Made by a program: the position numbers and the translations under genes
Notes under the pieces: model-generated
Database searches by the model: none
Told to the model about the DNA's origin: nothing
The model's input: only the letters and a program-made list of their open reading frames with translations
NCBI RefSeq assembly: GCF_005889725.1
Contig: NZ_VCKX01000047.1
Location: 1-54,852 of the forward strand
Direction of reading: 5' to 3'
Source of the DNA: Nonomuraea zeae
GTDB taxonomy: Bacteria > Actinomycetota > Actinomycetes > Streptosporangiales > Streptosporangiaceae
Length of the DNA stretch: 54,852 bases
Part shown: piece after piece, positions 1-7,140 of the stretch
Position numbering within the stretch: the first letter of the stretch is position 1
How the letters are laid out: the number at the start of each line of letters is the position of its first letter

Positions 1-38
1 CCCCCACCCCCACCCCCCTCTCCAGACGAGGAGACGTC

Positions 39-2984
39 GTGTCCGCGAGGATGCACCTGAGGTCCTCGGTCATCGCGCTGCTGACCACCGCCCTGCTGGC
101 CGCGGGCAACCTGATTGCCGCACCGCTGTCGGCCCAGACCACCACACAGAGTTCCGCCCAGGCATCGGACATCGAATGCACCGGCCACCGGGCGATGGGG
201 GCGACCGTCACGGCGTCCTCGACCTTCAGCTCCAGTTACGGCGCGAAGAACGCCGTCGACGGCCTGTGCGCGGAGTCCTCCCGCTGGATGTCGTCGGCGA
301 GCGAGGCCACCCCCACGCTGACGATCAAGTTCCCGGCCAGGACCCGGGTCGGCACGGTCGGGATCTACAGCGGCTCCGGCTGGCCCAACCCCTTCGCCGA
401 CACGGTCCTGGTGGACTTCACCGTCGAGGCCCAGACCGATGACGGCTGGGTGACCGTCGGGACCGAGGTCGACAACACCAAGCCGGTGGTCACCTTCAGC
501 ACCGACCTCGTGACCGACACGCTCCGCCTGGTGATCACCAAGAAGTCCCGGCACAGCACGAACGCGGCCCGCGTGTACGAGGTGGTCGTCCGGGCGCCCG
601 GTGAGGGGCCGCCCACGCCGCACCCCACCGCCGCCGACGACTTCCGCACCGTCACGGAGGGGACCGAGCTGGTCGCCGACGCGCCCGGCGTGCTCGGCAA
701 CGACAGCTTCCCCGACGACGTCACGCCCGCTGTGGCGACGTGGTCCGAGCCGGCCCACGGCACCCTGACGACGGCCGCGGACGGGTCGTTCCGCTACCGC
801 CCCGACCGCGGGTACGTCGGCGTCGACACGTTCACCTACGGGGTCGGCGACGACTCCGAGCGCTCGACCGCGACCGTCACGGTCACCGTGACCGCCAAGC
901 CGGACGAGTCGGGGCCGGACGAGCTGCGGATCTCCGCGATCTCCGGCCGGGCCGACATGGTGACCGGAGGCGACTCGCTGCTCCGGATCGACCTGCCCCG
1001 CGCCGTCCCGCGCGAGGGCCTCCAGGTGACGTTGAACGGCGAGACCGACCTCACGCCGGCCTTCCAGACCGGGCCGGGCACCGGCGAGCTCGTCGGGCTG
1101 GTGACCGGGCTGCGTGACGGCGAGAACACGGTCGAGGTCACCGCGCAGGCGCCCAACCGGCCGCGCGCCGAGATCACGCTGGTCAACCACCCCGCGCAGG
1201 GCCCGGTGTTCTCCGGCCCGCACGAGCAGCCGTTCGCCTGCGAGACCGCGGCATTCGCGATCCCGGTGATCGGCGGCCGGCTCGGCGAGCCGCTCGACGC
1301 GAACTGCACGATCGCCCCCAGGGTCGACTACTTCTACCGGACCACCGCCGGCGCGTACAAGAAGTGGCCGGCCGGCGCCACCGCCTACCCCGCCGACCTG
1401 GCCACCACGACGACCTCGCTCGGCGTCCCGGCCAAGTTCATCGTCCGGATGGAGACGGACAGCGCCAACCGCGCGGTGGTCCAGATGAGCATGCTGCACG
1501 ACCCGCTGGCCGAGCCGGCGCCGTCCCCCACGGTGCGTCCCGCCGGCTGGAACGGGCGGGCCGTGTTCACGCTCGGCGGCGGCTGCGCGGCCGGGTGGTA
1601 CCGGTCGGGCAGCGGCACCGGCACCGTCACCGACGAGTTCATGCTCGGCCGCGGGTTCGCGCTGATGTCGTCCTCGCTGAACGTCTTCGGCAGCAACTGC
1701 AACGACGTCACGGCGGCCGAGTCGGCGATGATGACGAAGGAGCTGTTCGTCGAGAGGCACGGGCCGGTCGAGCACACGATCGGCTACGGCTGCTCGGGCG
1801 GGTCGTACCAGGCCCACCAGATCGCCGACAACTACCCAGGCATCTTCGACGGCATCGTCGTCGGCTGCTCCTTCCCCGAGGTCGGCATCAGCACGGTCGA
1901 CTACCTCACCGATGCGCGGCTGCTCGACACCTACTTCAACTCCGGCACGACGGTCCCGTGGACGGACGAGCAGAAGCGCCGGGCCTCCGGCTTCGCGACC
2001 GCCGCCATGGTGTCCGCCATGTCGCGGGGCGCCAACCGGATCGACCCGCGGCAGGACTGCGACATCGTCCCCGAGCAGCAGCGCTACAAACCGATCTCCA
2101 ACCCGACCGGCGTCCGCTGCGACGTCTACGACCACATGATCAACATCTACGGCGCCGACCCGGCCACCGGGTTCGCCCGCAGGCCGCTGGACAACGTCGG
2201 CATCCAGTACGGGCTCGGCGCCCTGAAGGACGGCGGCATCACGCCGGAGCAGTTCCTCGACCTCAACGAGCACATCGGCGGCCTCGACGCCGACGCGAAC
2301 GTCGTGCCGCGCCGGACCGAGGCCGACCCGAAGGCGACCAAGATCGCCTACCGTACCGGGCGAGTGATCAGCGGCGGTCGCGGGCTGGCCCGGACGCCGA
2401 TCATCGACTACCGCTCGTACTGGGACGACGTGTCCTGGGGCGACATCCACGTCCGCTTCAACACCTTCTCCATGCGGGAACGGCTGAAGGAGGCCAACGG
2501 CACCACGGCCAACCACGTCAGCCTGCTGGAGGACGCCCGCTACGGGCTGTTCAGCACCGAGAGCCCGCTGGTGCGGCAGGCGGTGACCCAGATGGACCAC
2601 TGGCTGACGAACCTCGCCGGCGTACCCACCGGCGGCAAGCCGATCGAGCGGATCGCCACCGCGCGGCCGGACACCCTGGTCGAGGGCTGCAACACCCGCG
2701 ACGAGAAGCCGCGGTTCGTGGCCGAGACACTTGAGCGCGATCCGGCGAGCGAGTGCGAGCGGCTGTACCCGACCGCGTCCTTCCCCCGGGAGGTCGCGGG
2801 CGAGGACGTCACCGCCGACATCATCAAGTGCCGGCTGACCCAGCCGGAGCGCGACGACTACGCGGCGCAGTGGACCGACGAGCAGTGGGAACGGCTGCGG
2901 ACGATCTTCTCGCAAGGAGTGTGCGACTACTCCAGGCCCGGCGTGTCCCAGCAGCGCACGAAGAACACCTGGCAGCGTTTCTGA
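39..2984 (+). CDS. Secreted DUF6351-family protein with discoidin-like and Ig-like domains
   Basis: 981 residues. A signal peptide covers about residues 1-32. It is followed by an F5/8 type C (discoidin-like) carbohydrate-binding fold at about 48-187, an Ig/cadherin-like tandem module with the VLGNDS and FTYGVGD signatures at about 194-286, and then the long DUF6351 region. That region contains a GCSGG nucleophile elbow with the candidate catalytic Ser at residue 586, as in tannase/feruloyl-esterase-like alpha/beta hydrolases. It is therefore probably an extracellular esterase acting on polymer-bound substrate; the function is inferred from fold, and the substrate is unknown. The GTG start is chosen because GAGGAG at 28-33 lies 5 bases upstream; an in-frame ATG at 51 is too far from it. 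The gene is followed by a strong hairpin and appears monocistronic. Confidence 0.85.
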   Translation: MSARMHLRSSVIALLTTALLAAGNLIAAPLSAQTTTQSSAQASDIECTGHRAMGATVTASSTFSSSYGAKNAVDGLCAESSRWMSSASEATPTLTIKFPARTRVGTVGIYSGSGWPNPFADTVLVDFTVEAQTDDGWVTVGTEVDNTKPVVTFSTDLVTDTLRLVITKKSRHSTNAARVYEVVVRAPGEGPPTPHPTAADDFRTVTEGTELVADAPGVLGNDSFPDDVTPAVATWSEPAHGTLTTAADGSFRYRPDRGYVGVDTFTYGVGDDSERSTATVTVTVTAKPDESGPDELRISAISGRADMVTGGDSLLRIDLPRAVPREGLQVTLNGETDLTPAFQTGPGTGELVGLVTGLRDGENTVEVTAQAPNRPRAEITLVNHPAQGPVFSGPHEQPFACETAAFAIPVIGGRLGEPLDANCTIAPRVDYFYRTTAGAYKKWPAGATAYPADLATTTTSLGVPAKFIVRMETDSANRAVVQMSMLHDPLAEPAPSPTVRPAGWNGRAVFTLGGGCAAGWYRSGSGTGTVTDEFMLGRGFALMSSSLNVFGSNCNDVTAAESAMMTKELFVERHGPVEHTIGYGCSGGSYQAHQIADNYPGIFDGIVVGCSFPEVGISTVDYLTDARLLDTYFNSGTTVPWTDEQKRRASGFATAAMVSAMSRGANRIDPRQDCDIVPEQQRYKPISNPTGVRCDVYDHMINIYGADPATGFARRPLDNVGIQYGLGALKDGGITPEQFLDLNEHIGGLDADANVVPRRTEADPKATKIAYRTGRVISGGRGLARTPIIDYRSYWDDVSWGDIHVRFNTFSMRERLKEANGTTANHVSLLEDARYGLFSTESPLVRQAVTQMDHWLTNLAGVPTGGKPIERIATARPDTLVEGCNTRDEKPRFVAETLERDPASECERLYPTASFPREVAGEDVTADIIKCRLTQPERDDYAAQWTDEQWERLRTIFSQGVCDYSRPGVSQQRTKNTWQRF

Positions 2985-3019
2985 CGGTCCCGGCAGTTCA
3001 GGTCCGCCTGGTGCGCCAT

Positions 3020-3052
3020 CGAGTGGCGGAGCACATCATGCTCCGCCACTCG
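3020..3052 (+). terminator. Strong 14-bp hairpin terminator
   Basis: The arms at 3020-3033 and 3039-3052 are perfectly complementary (CGAGTGGCGGAGCA and its reverse complement) around a 5-base loop, CATCA. It lies 36 bases after the stop of the DUF6351 gene. There is no T-run, which is normal for terminators of high-GC actinobacteria. Confidence 0.75.
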
Positions 3053-3204
3053 CTCGCGCCGGGGACCCGGCCGGTCACGGAGGTCAAGCGGACCGCATGG
3101 AGATGTGCAGCGTTCCGTATGGAACGGCATGTCGCGTGCGGCATCCGCCACGACACTGAACAGGTTGGAGCCGGAAGCATGTCTCCTACCGACCGGGGGC
3201 CGAG

Positions 3205-3714
3205 ATGGCAGGCGAGTCGATCTCAGTGGACGATCTGATCGCGCAGCAGGAGCAGCAGGGCCTGCCGAGCATCGTCGAAGCCGTCGCCGACCGGCCCGAC
3301 CACGTCAAGATCACGCCGTATGCCGCCGGCGCCGGTCCGCTCCGTTCCTATGCCTTCGTCGTGCCGAAGGACGCCGTCGAGACCCTCACCGTCACCGAGG
3401 AGTCGCACACCTGCTGCGGCAGGCGGACTCCGGTGGTGGAGACCACTTTCGCCGATCCGATCCTGAACGACGTGCTCCGGCAGCTGAGCAAGGCGTTCCC
3501 ACGAGAAGTCCCCCGGCGATCTCCACGTGCCGCCGGACCGGCCCCGAGATCTCGCCGGCCCCGGCGAGTGCGGACCGACCCTTTCTACTGCGATGTCCTT
3601 TACCAGGAGTGCTACGGCTACTGCGCGGATCAGTACCCGGACGGCGGCCCGGAGTTCGACCGGTGCACATCTGCCTGCGCCGACGATTACTGGGACTGTC
3701 TGCACCACTCCTGA
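3205..3714 (+). CDS. Hypothetical protein with a Cys-rich C-terminal tail
   Basis: 169 residues of no family I recognise. The N-terminal 100 residues look like a folded soluble domain with a Cys70-Cys71 pair in the context HTCCGRR. A Pro/Arg-rich linker follows at about 100-126. The tail carries six cysteines at 129, 136, 140, 154, 158 and 165, a mirror-symmetric spacing of C-x6-C-x3-C-x13-C-x3-C-x6-C. Such a pattern suits a disulfide-linked helical hairpin or a metal-binding knuckle. No signal peptide or membrane segment is seen. The start is the ATG after a short GGGGG stretch (3195-3199). The leader-like N-terminus plus Cys-rich C-terminus could also suggest a precursor peptide, but no modifying enzyme lies nearby. 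Confidence 0.6.
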   Translation: MAGESISVDDLIAQQEQQGLPSIVEAVADRPDHVKITPYAAGAGPLRSYAFVVPKDAVETLTVTEESHTCCGRRTPVVETTFADPILNDVLRQLSKAFPREVPRRSPRAAGPAPRSRRPRRVRTDPFYCDVLYQECYGYCADQYPDGGPEFDRCTSACADDYWDCLHHS

Positions 3715-3816
3715 GGCCGGCGTTACTCATTCGTCGTCGAAATGGCTCCCGCCGCGTTGTCTCCCCGGGCGACCGTCGTCGCTTGGGGGCCCACGTCGTC
3801 AACGGGGAGAGTCACA

Positions 3817-5011
3817 GTGAAACGCGTCCTGGCGCTGTTATGCGCCTTCATCGTCACGCTCGTCATGATGCCGCCGGCGCAGGCACACGCGTCGGCGGCC
3901 ACCAGCACCCGCAAGCTCGCCTGGACCTACGTCTCCCGGGCCGACCCGAAGTCCTCCCACTGGAACAGCGCCAGGGCTATCTCAACAGCGGCGCCTGCGA
4001 CCCCGGCATCGAGCTCTGGCTGACCGGGGAGACCAGCCCGAGGACCACCTGGTTCAACCAGCCCGCCTGGACGCGGATCAGGTCGACCATCAGTACTTCG
4101 GCTGCGTCATCACGCCACTGCTGCGCTTCTGGTACAACACCGTGCCCGAGGTGCCCACCGATCCGGCCATCAACCTCAGCGACTCCTGCTGGCCAGAGCC
4201 GCGCCCGGCGACGAGGTTCGTCCCCACCACCACGCCCACCCTGGGCGCCGAGGTCGTCAACCCCGATGACACGTACGGCGACCAGGTGTCGGCGCGCTTC
4301 GAGTGGGCCGACGCCGCCGGCACCGTCCTGGGCTCGGCGACCTCCACCCCCGGGTCGGCGGGCAGGCATTGCACCAAGATCCCTGACGAAGTGCTCGCCG
4401 ACGGCCAGACCTACCGGTGGCGGGTGCGCGCCGAGGATCGCTACCAGGAGCCGGAGACCCTGGAGATCCTCAGCGGCGCAGGCGACTGGACGGCCTGGCA
4501 GGAGTTCACCGTCGACGTCACCCGGCCCGCGCTGCCGGTGATCGCCTCCGAGACCTATCCGGAGAACGCGACGGGCGGGCTGGTCGGCACCCCCGGCCTG
4601 TTCACCTTCTCCCCCGGCGAGTCCACCGACGTCGTGTCCTATCGCTACCGGCTCACTCCGGGCAGCCCCCCACCCGCGACGGTGACGGCCGACGCCGGGG
4701 GAAGGGCCGGCGTGACCCTCACCCCGAGGCGGAACCCGGCGCCGCTGGCCACCTCGACCGTCTATCCGGACAACGCGCCCGGCGGCGGCGCGGGCGTGCC
4801 GGGCGAGTTCGCCTTCTCGCCCAACGGCGCGCAGGACGTCATCGCGTACGGCTACCGGCTGGACTCCGGTGAGACGCTCCAGAGCCCCGCCGACACGCCC
4901 ACCGTGACCATCACACCCGACACGGCCGGTCCGCACACGCTGTCGGTGTGGAGCATCGATGCGCGAGGCTACCTGAGCTCGGCACGTGCCTACGCCTTCA
5001 CCGTGAACTAG
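3817..5011 (+). pseudogene. Broken DNRLRE-type secreted protein (two frame changes)
   Basis: A GTG at 3817 with GGGGAGA six bases upstream opens a signal peptide (LLCAFIVTLV, cleavage near AQA-HA), then KLAWTYV, the usual opening of actinobacterial DNRLRE proteins. That frame stops at 4021. The reading continues in a second frame at about 3963-4080 (GYLNSGACDPGIELWL, then TTWFNQPAW, a DNRLRE hallmark). It continues in a third frame from about 4082 (FGCVITPLLRFWYNT) through an Ig-like region (TTTPTLGAEV, DGQTYRWRVRAED) and two repeats starting ASETYPENA and ATSTVYPDNA, to a stop at 5011. The DNRLRE part is also shorter than usual, so at least two frame changes plus a deletion are needed. A sequencing error is an alternative for one but not all of these. 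Confidence 0.7.
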
Positions 5012-5032
5012 CGCTCGATCTCCTGCCGCCCG

Positions 5033-5053
5033 CCGCCCGGCCCCGCCGGGCGG
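5033..5053. terminator. Bidirectional hairpin between convergent genes
   Basis: Perfect 9-bp stem, CCGCCCGGC (5033-5041) and GCCGGGCGG (5045-5053), with a CCC loop. It lies between the end of the DNRLRE pseudogene and the stop of the convergent LuxR gene, so it can end both transcripts. Confidence 0.65.
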
Positions 5054-5112
5054 TGTGAGCTGCCTGCCGACGTTCCGGGCAAGAGCCTGACGATGGCCGC
5101 GCCTCGGGCTCG

Positions 5113-5871
5113 TCAGAGCAGGCCGAGGTGGCGTACGCGGTTGACGGCGGAGAGCTGGTTGTGGCAGCCGAGCTTCCGGTAGGCGTTCTCCAGGTGCTTG
5201 CGGACGGTCCGGACGCTGATCCGGCGCAGGCAGGCGATCTGCTTCGCGCTGAGCTCGTTCGCGACGAGAGTGATCACGTCCAGCTCGCGGCTGGTGAGGC
5301 CGGCGCGCACCCGTGCCTCGTCGCGACGCTCGCTCTGCCCCTCGGACGGTGAGCGCCCCGGCCCGTAGATCTGGTCCAGCAGCGTCAGGACCGGTTGCAG
5401 CGCGTGCGCGACCTCCACCTGGGCCTGGCCGAAGTCGCGGCCGGACCGGTTGACGGCCCATCCGCGGCCTCCCCAGGGCAGCCATGCACCGACGACGATG
5501 GCGAGCTGGTGCCGGGCCTGCATCGGAACGAACAGCTCGCTGTAGACGCGGTGCGAGCGCCAGACGCGTTCCGGCAGGCAGTCGCTGATGCGCTGCGGAG
5601 CGAGGTCTCCGGGATTGTCCATGTAGCGGCGGACGAGAGGATGCACGTCGATCACCGCGGCGAGCAGATCGACCGGGATCTCGGCGTCGGGCGGGTCGAA
5701 CCAGAGCTCCACCGAGCGGGCCGCGAGGTCCAGGTTGTTCCAGCCGGCGACGTCGCCGTCGAGGGCGGACAGGAGGCATTCCGCCGCGGCGGACAGGTAG
5801 GCGGCGCGGTCCGGCAGGCCGCCGAGTTGGTAGCTCAGCTCCATCGGGCTGGTCTTCAAAGATCGGCTCAT
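5113..5871 (-). CDS. LuxR-type transcriptional regulator
   Basis: About 252 residues. The C-terminal 65 residues form a LuxR/NarL helix-turn-helix: LTSRELDVITLVANELSAKQ, then the recognition helix RISVRTVRKHLENAYRKLG. The N-terminal 180 residues resemble a GAF/PAS-like sensing domain with no receiver aspartate pocket, so it is not a two-component response regulator. I prefer the ATG at 5871, preceded by GGGGG five bases away, over the ATG at 5883, which abuts its ribosome site. The gene is divergent from the lipoprotein at 5959. A 9-bp inverted repeat lies between them and is a natural candidate operator. The ligand is unknown. Confidence 0.85.
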   Translation of the reverse strand: MSRSLKTSPMELSYQLGGLPDRAAYLSAAAECLLSALDGDVAGWNNLDLAARSVELWFDPPDAEIPVDLLAAVIDVHPLVRRYMDNPGDLAPQRISDCLPERVWRSHRVYSELFVPMQARHQLAIVVGAWLPWGGRGWAVNRSGRDFGQAQVEVAHALQPVLTLLDQIYGPGRSPSEGQSERRDEARVRAGLTSRELDVITLVANELSAKQIACLRRISVRTVRKHLENAYRKLGCHNQLSAVNRVRHLGLL

Positions 5872-5925
5872 TGTCGCCCCCATTCCCGCCGGCTACGTCA
5901 AAGAGCGTATGGCTCGGCGCCGGAG

Positions 5926-5949
5926 CCTGTCCGCAAAATAGCGGACAGG
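5926..5949. promoter_or_regulatory. 9-bp inverted repeat between divergent genes
   Basis: CCTGTCCGC (5926-5934), AAAATA, GCGGACAGG (5941-5949) is a perfect inverted repeat. Its right arm runs into the GGGAGGG ribosome site (5948-5954) of the lipoprotein gene. It could be the binding site of the divergent LuxR protein, or an RNA hairpin that partly hides the ribosome site. Confidence 0.5.
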
Positions 5950-5958
5950 GAGGGAATC

Positions 5959-6570
5959 ATGACGTGTCAGAACATGGGGTCGCGGTGCCGCGCCGGCGGA
6001 AAAGCATTTCCGTTGCGGGGAATGCGGAAATTCTTCGGCGTGGCGCCGAAGAGGCCCGGCGCCATTCACGTGCGGCGGGCGGATATCGGCGGGACAGGTA
6101 CGGGAAGGGCCGCCGCCGCCAGGAGGCTGGGCACGGTGCTCGCGTGCGCCGCGCTGCTGGCAGGTGCCTGCGGGAGTCCCGCGAACGATGGCGGCGGCCC
6201 GTACGTCCCGCCGCCGACGCAACCGGACGCACCCCCGCTACCTGGGAAGACCGTCACACCACCGCCGCGGGACGCTCCCAGGTCGGCCGTCCCTCCCGAG
6301 CTCCAGGGCACCTGGAGCGGCGGAACGTCCGGCGGCACGGCCTACGGTTCGGTCACCCTCGGCCCGGAAGGGGATCTGATCATCGTCAAGGGCCGGCTGC
6401 GATGGGTGGGCACGGTCGTCGTCGAACGCGGGCGAATGACTTTCTACATCCCCGGCTCCGCGCCTCGACAGGAGTCCTGGTCATGGCAGGACTGCCAGTA
6501 CCCGGGCGGTTTCGGCTATCCCTATCGGACTCTTTCACTGAGCGGTTACAGCTACGTCCAGGATTGTTAG
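5959..6570 (+). CDS. Putative lipoprotein of unknown function
   Basis: 203 residues. The ATG at 5959 has GGGAGGG four bases upstream. A long basic N-terminus precedes a hydrophobic stretch (LGTVLACAALLAGAC) at about residues 56-70, ending at a probable lipidation Cys in LLAGACGS. A Pro-rich linker follows, then a small beta-rich domain of about 90 residues (ELQGTWSGG, LRWVGTVVVERGRMTFYI) of lipocalin-like flavour, with two Cys near the end (WQDCQYPG and VQDC). It is probably anchored to the outer face of the membrane. The lipobox is weak (Ala at -3), and an internal start nearer the hydrophobic stretch is possible. It begins a run of three co-directional genes reaching the M48 protease. Confidence 0.6.
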   Translation: MTCQNMGSRCRAGGKAFPLRGMRKFFGVAPKRPGAIHVRRADIGGTGTGRAAAARRLGTVLACAALLAGACGSPANDGGGPYVPPPTQPDAPPLPGKTVTPPPRDAPRSAVPPELQGTWSGGTSGGTAYGSVTLGPEGDLIIVKGRLRWVGTVVVERGRMTFYIPGSAPRQESWSWQDCQYPGGFGYPYRTLSLSGYSYVQDC

Positions 6571-6615
6571 GCGAATAGCCGAATATGAAACTTCTACGCG
6601 AAATTCGGAAGGCGA

Positions 6616-7140
6616 ATGAACGGCATCGGTGATTTCGATCTCGTGGACCGCGAGCTCATCCTGGAGATCGCCCGCGAAACGGTGAGCAGCGTCGCTCCCG
6701 AGGAGCTGCCCCTGTTCACGATCGTAACCAAGATCTACTTCGACACGAACGGGCGCATCCCCTCCGAGCGCGCCACGCGCGACGAGATGCTGGGGTTCGG
6801 CCTGGAGTCGGCGGTCGTCCTCCTGACGCCCGTGATCCTGCCCGTGGTCGCGGCGATTCTGGACCAGCTGGCGCAGGACGTCGCCCGCGTCGCGACCGAA
6901 CGCGGCAAGGACGGCCTGCGCCGGGCGATACGCGCCCTGCTGCGCCGCGACGCCGGGGAGGGCGGGGAGGGCGGAGACGGCGGAGAGGGCGGCGGCCCGC
7001 TCGTCGCGCCGCTCACCCCGGAACAGCTCGCCCGGGTACGCCTGGCGGCGTTCGAGAAGGCCCGCCAGATGGACCTGCCCGGCGACAAGGCCGCGCTGCT
7101 CGCCGACGCCGTCACCGGGAGTCTGGGTGCGGCCGGGTGA
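6616..7140 (+). CDS. Small unknown protein coupled to the M48 protease
   Basis: 174 residues of no known family. The N-terminal 60 residues are acidic and soluble-looking (FTIVTKIYFDTNGRIP). One hydrophobic helix (AVVLLTPVILPVVAAILDQL) sits at about 76-95. A basic amphipathic part, a Gly/Glu-rich low-complexity linker (GEGGEGGDGGEGGG) at about 119-132, and an Ala-rich helical tail follow. The ATG has GGAAGG upstream. The end overlaps the next gene by 14 bases, which implies translational coupling and a shared job with the membrane protease. Being an adaptor or substrate of that protease is conjecture from position only. Confidence 0.65.
   Translation: MNGIGDFDLVDRELILEIARETVSSVAPEELPLFTIVTKIYFDTNGRIPSERATRDEMLGFGLESAVVLLTPVILPVVAAILDQLAQDVARVATERGKDGLRRAIRALLRRDAGEGGEGGDGGEGGGPLVAPLTPEQLARVRLAAFEKARQMDLPGDKAALLADAVTGSLGAAG

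Noticed and set aside
1..38. C-rich start of the window as a regulatory element
   Set aside because: Too little upstream sequence to judge; only the GAGGAG ribosome site is supportable.
3205..3714. RiPP precursor interpretation of the Cys-rich protein
   Set aside because: At 169 residues with a folded-looking N-terminus, and no modifying enzyme, protease or exporter beside it, a precursor peptide is not supported.
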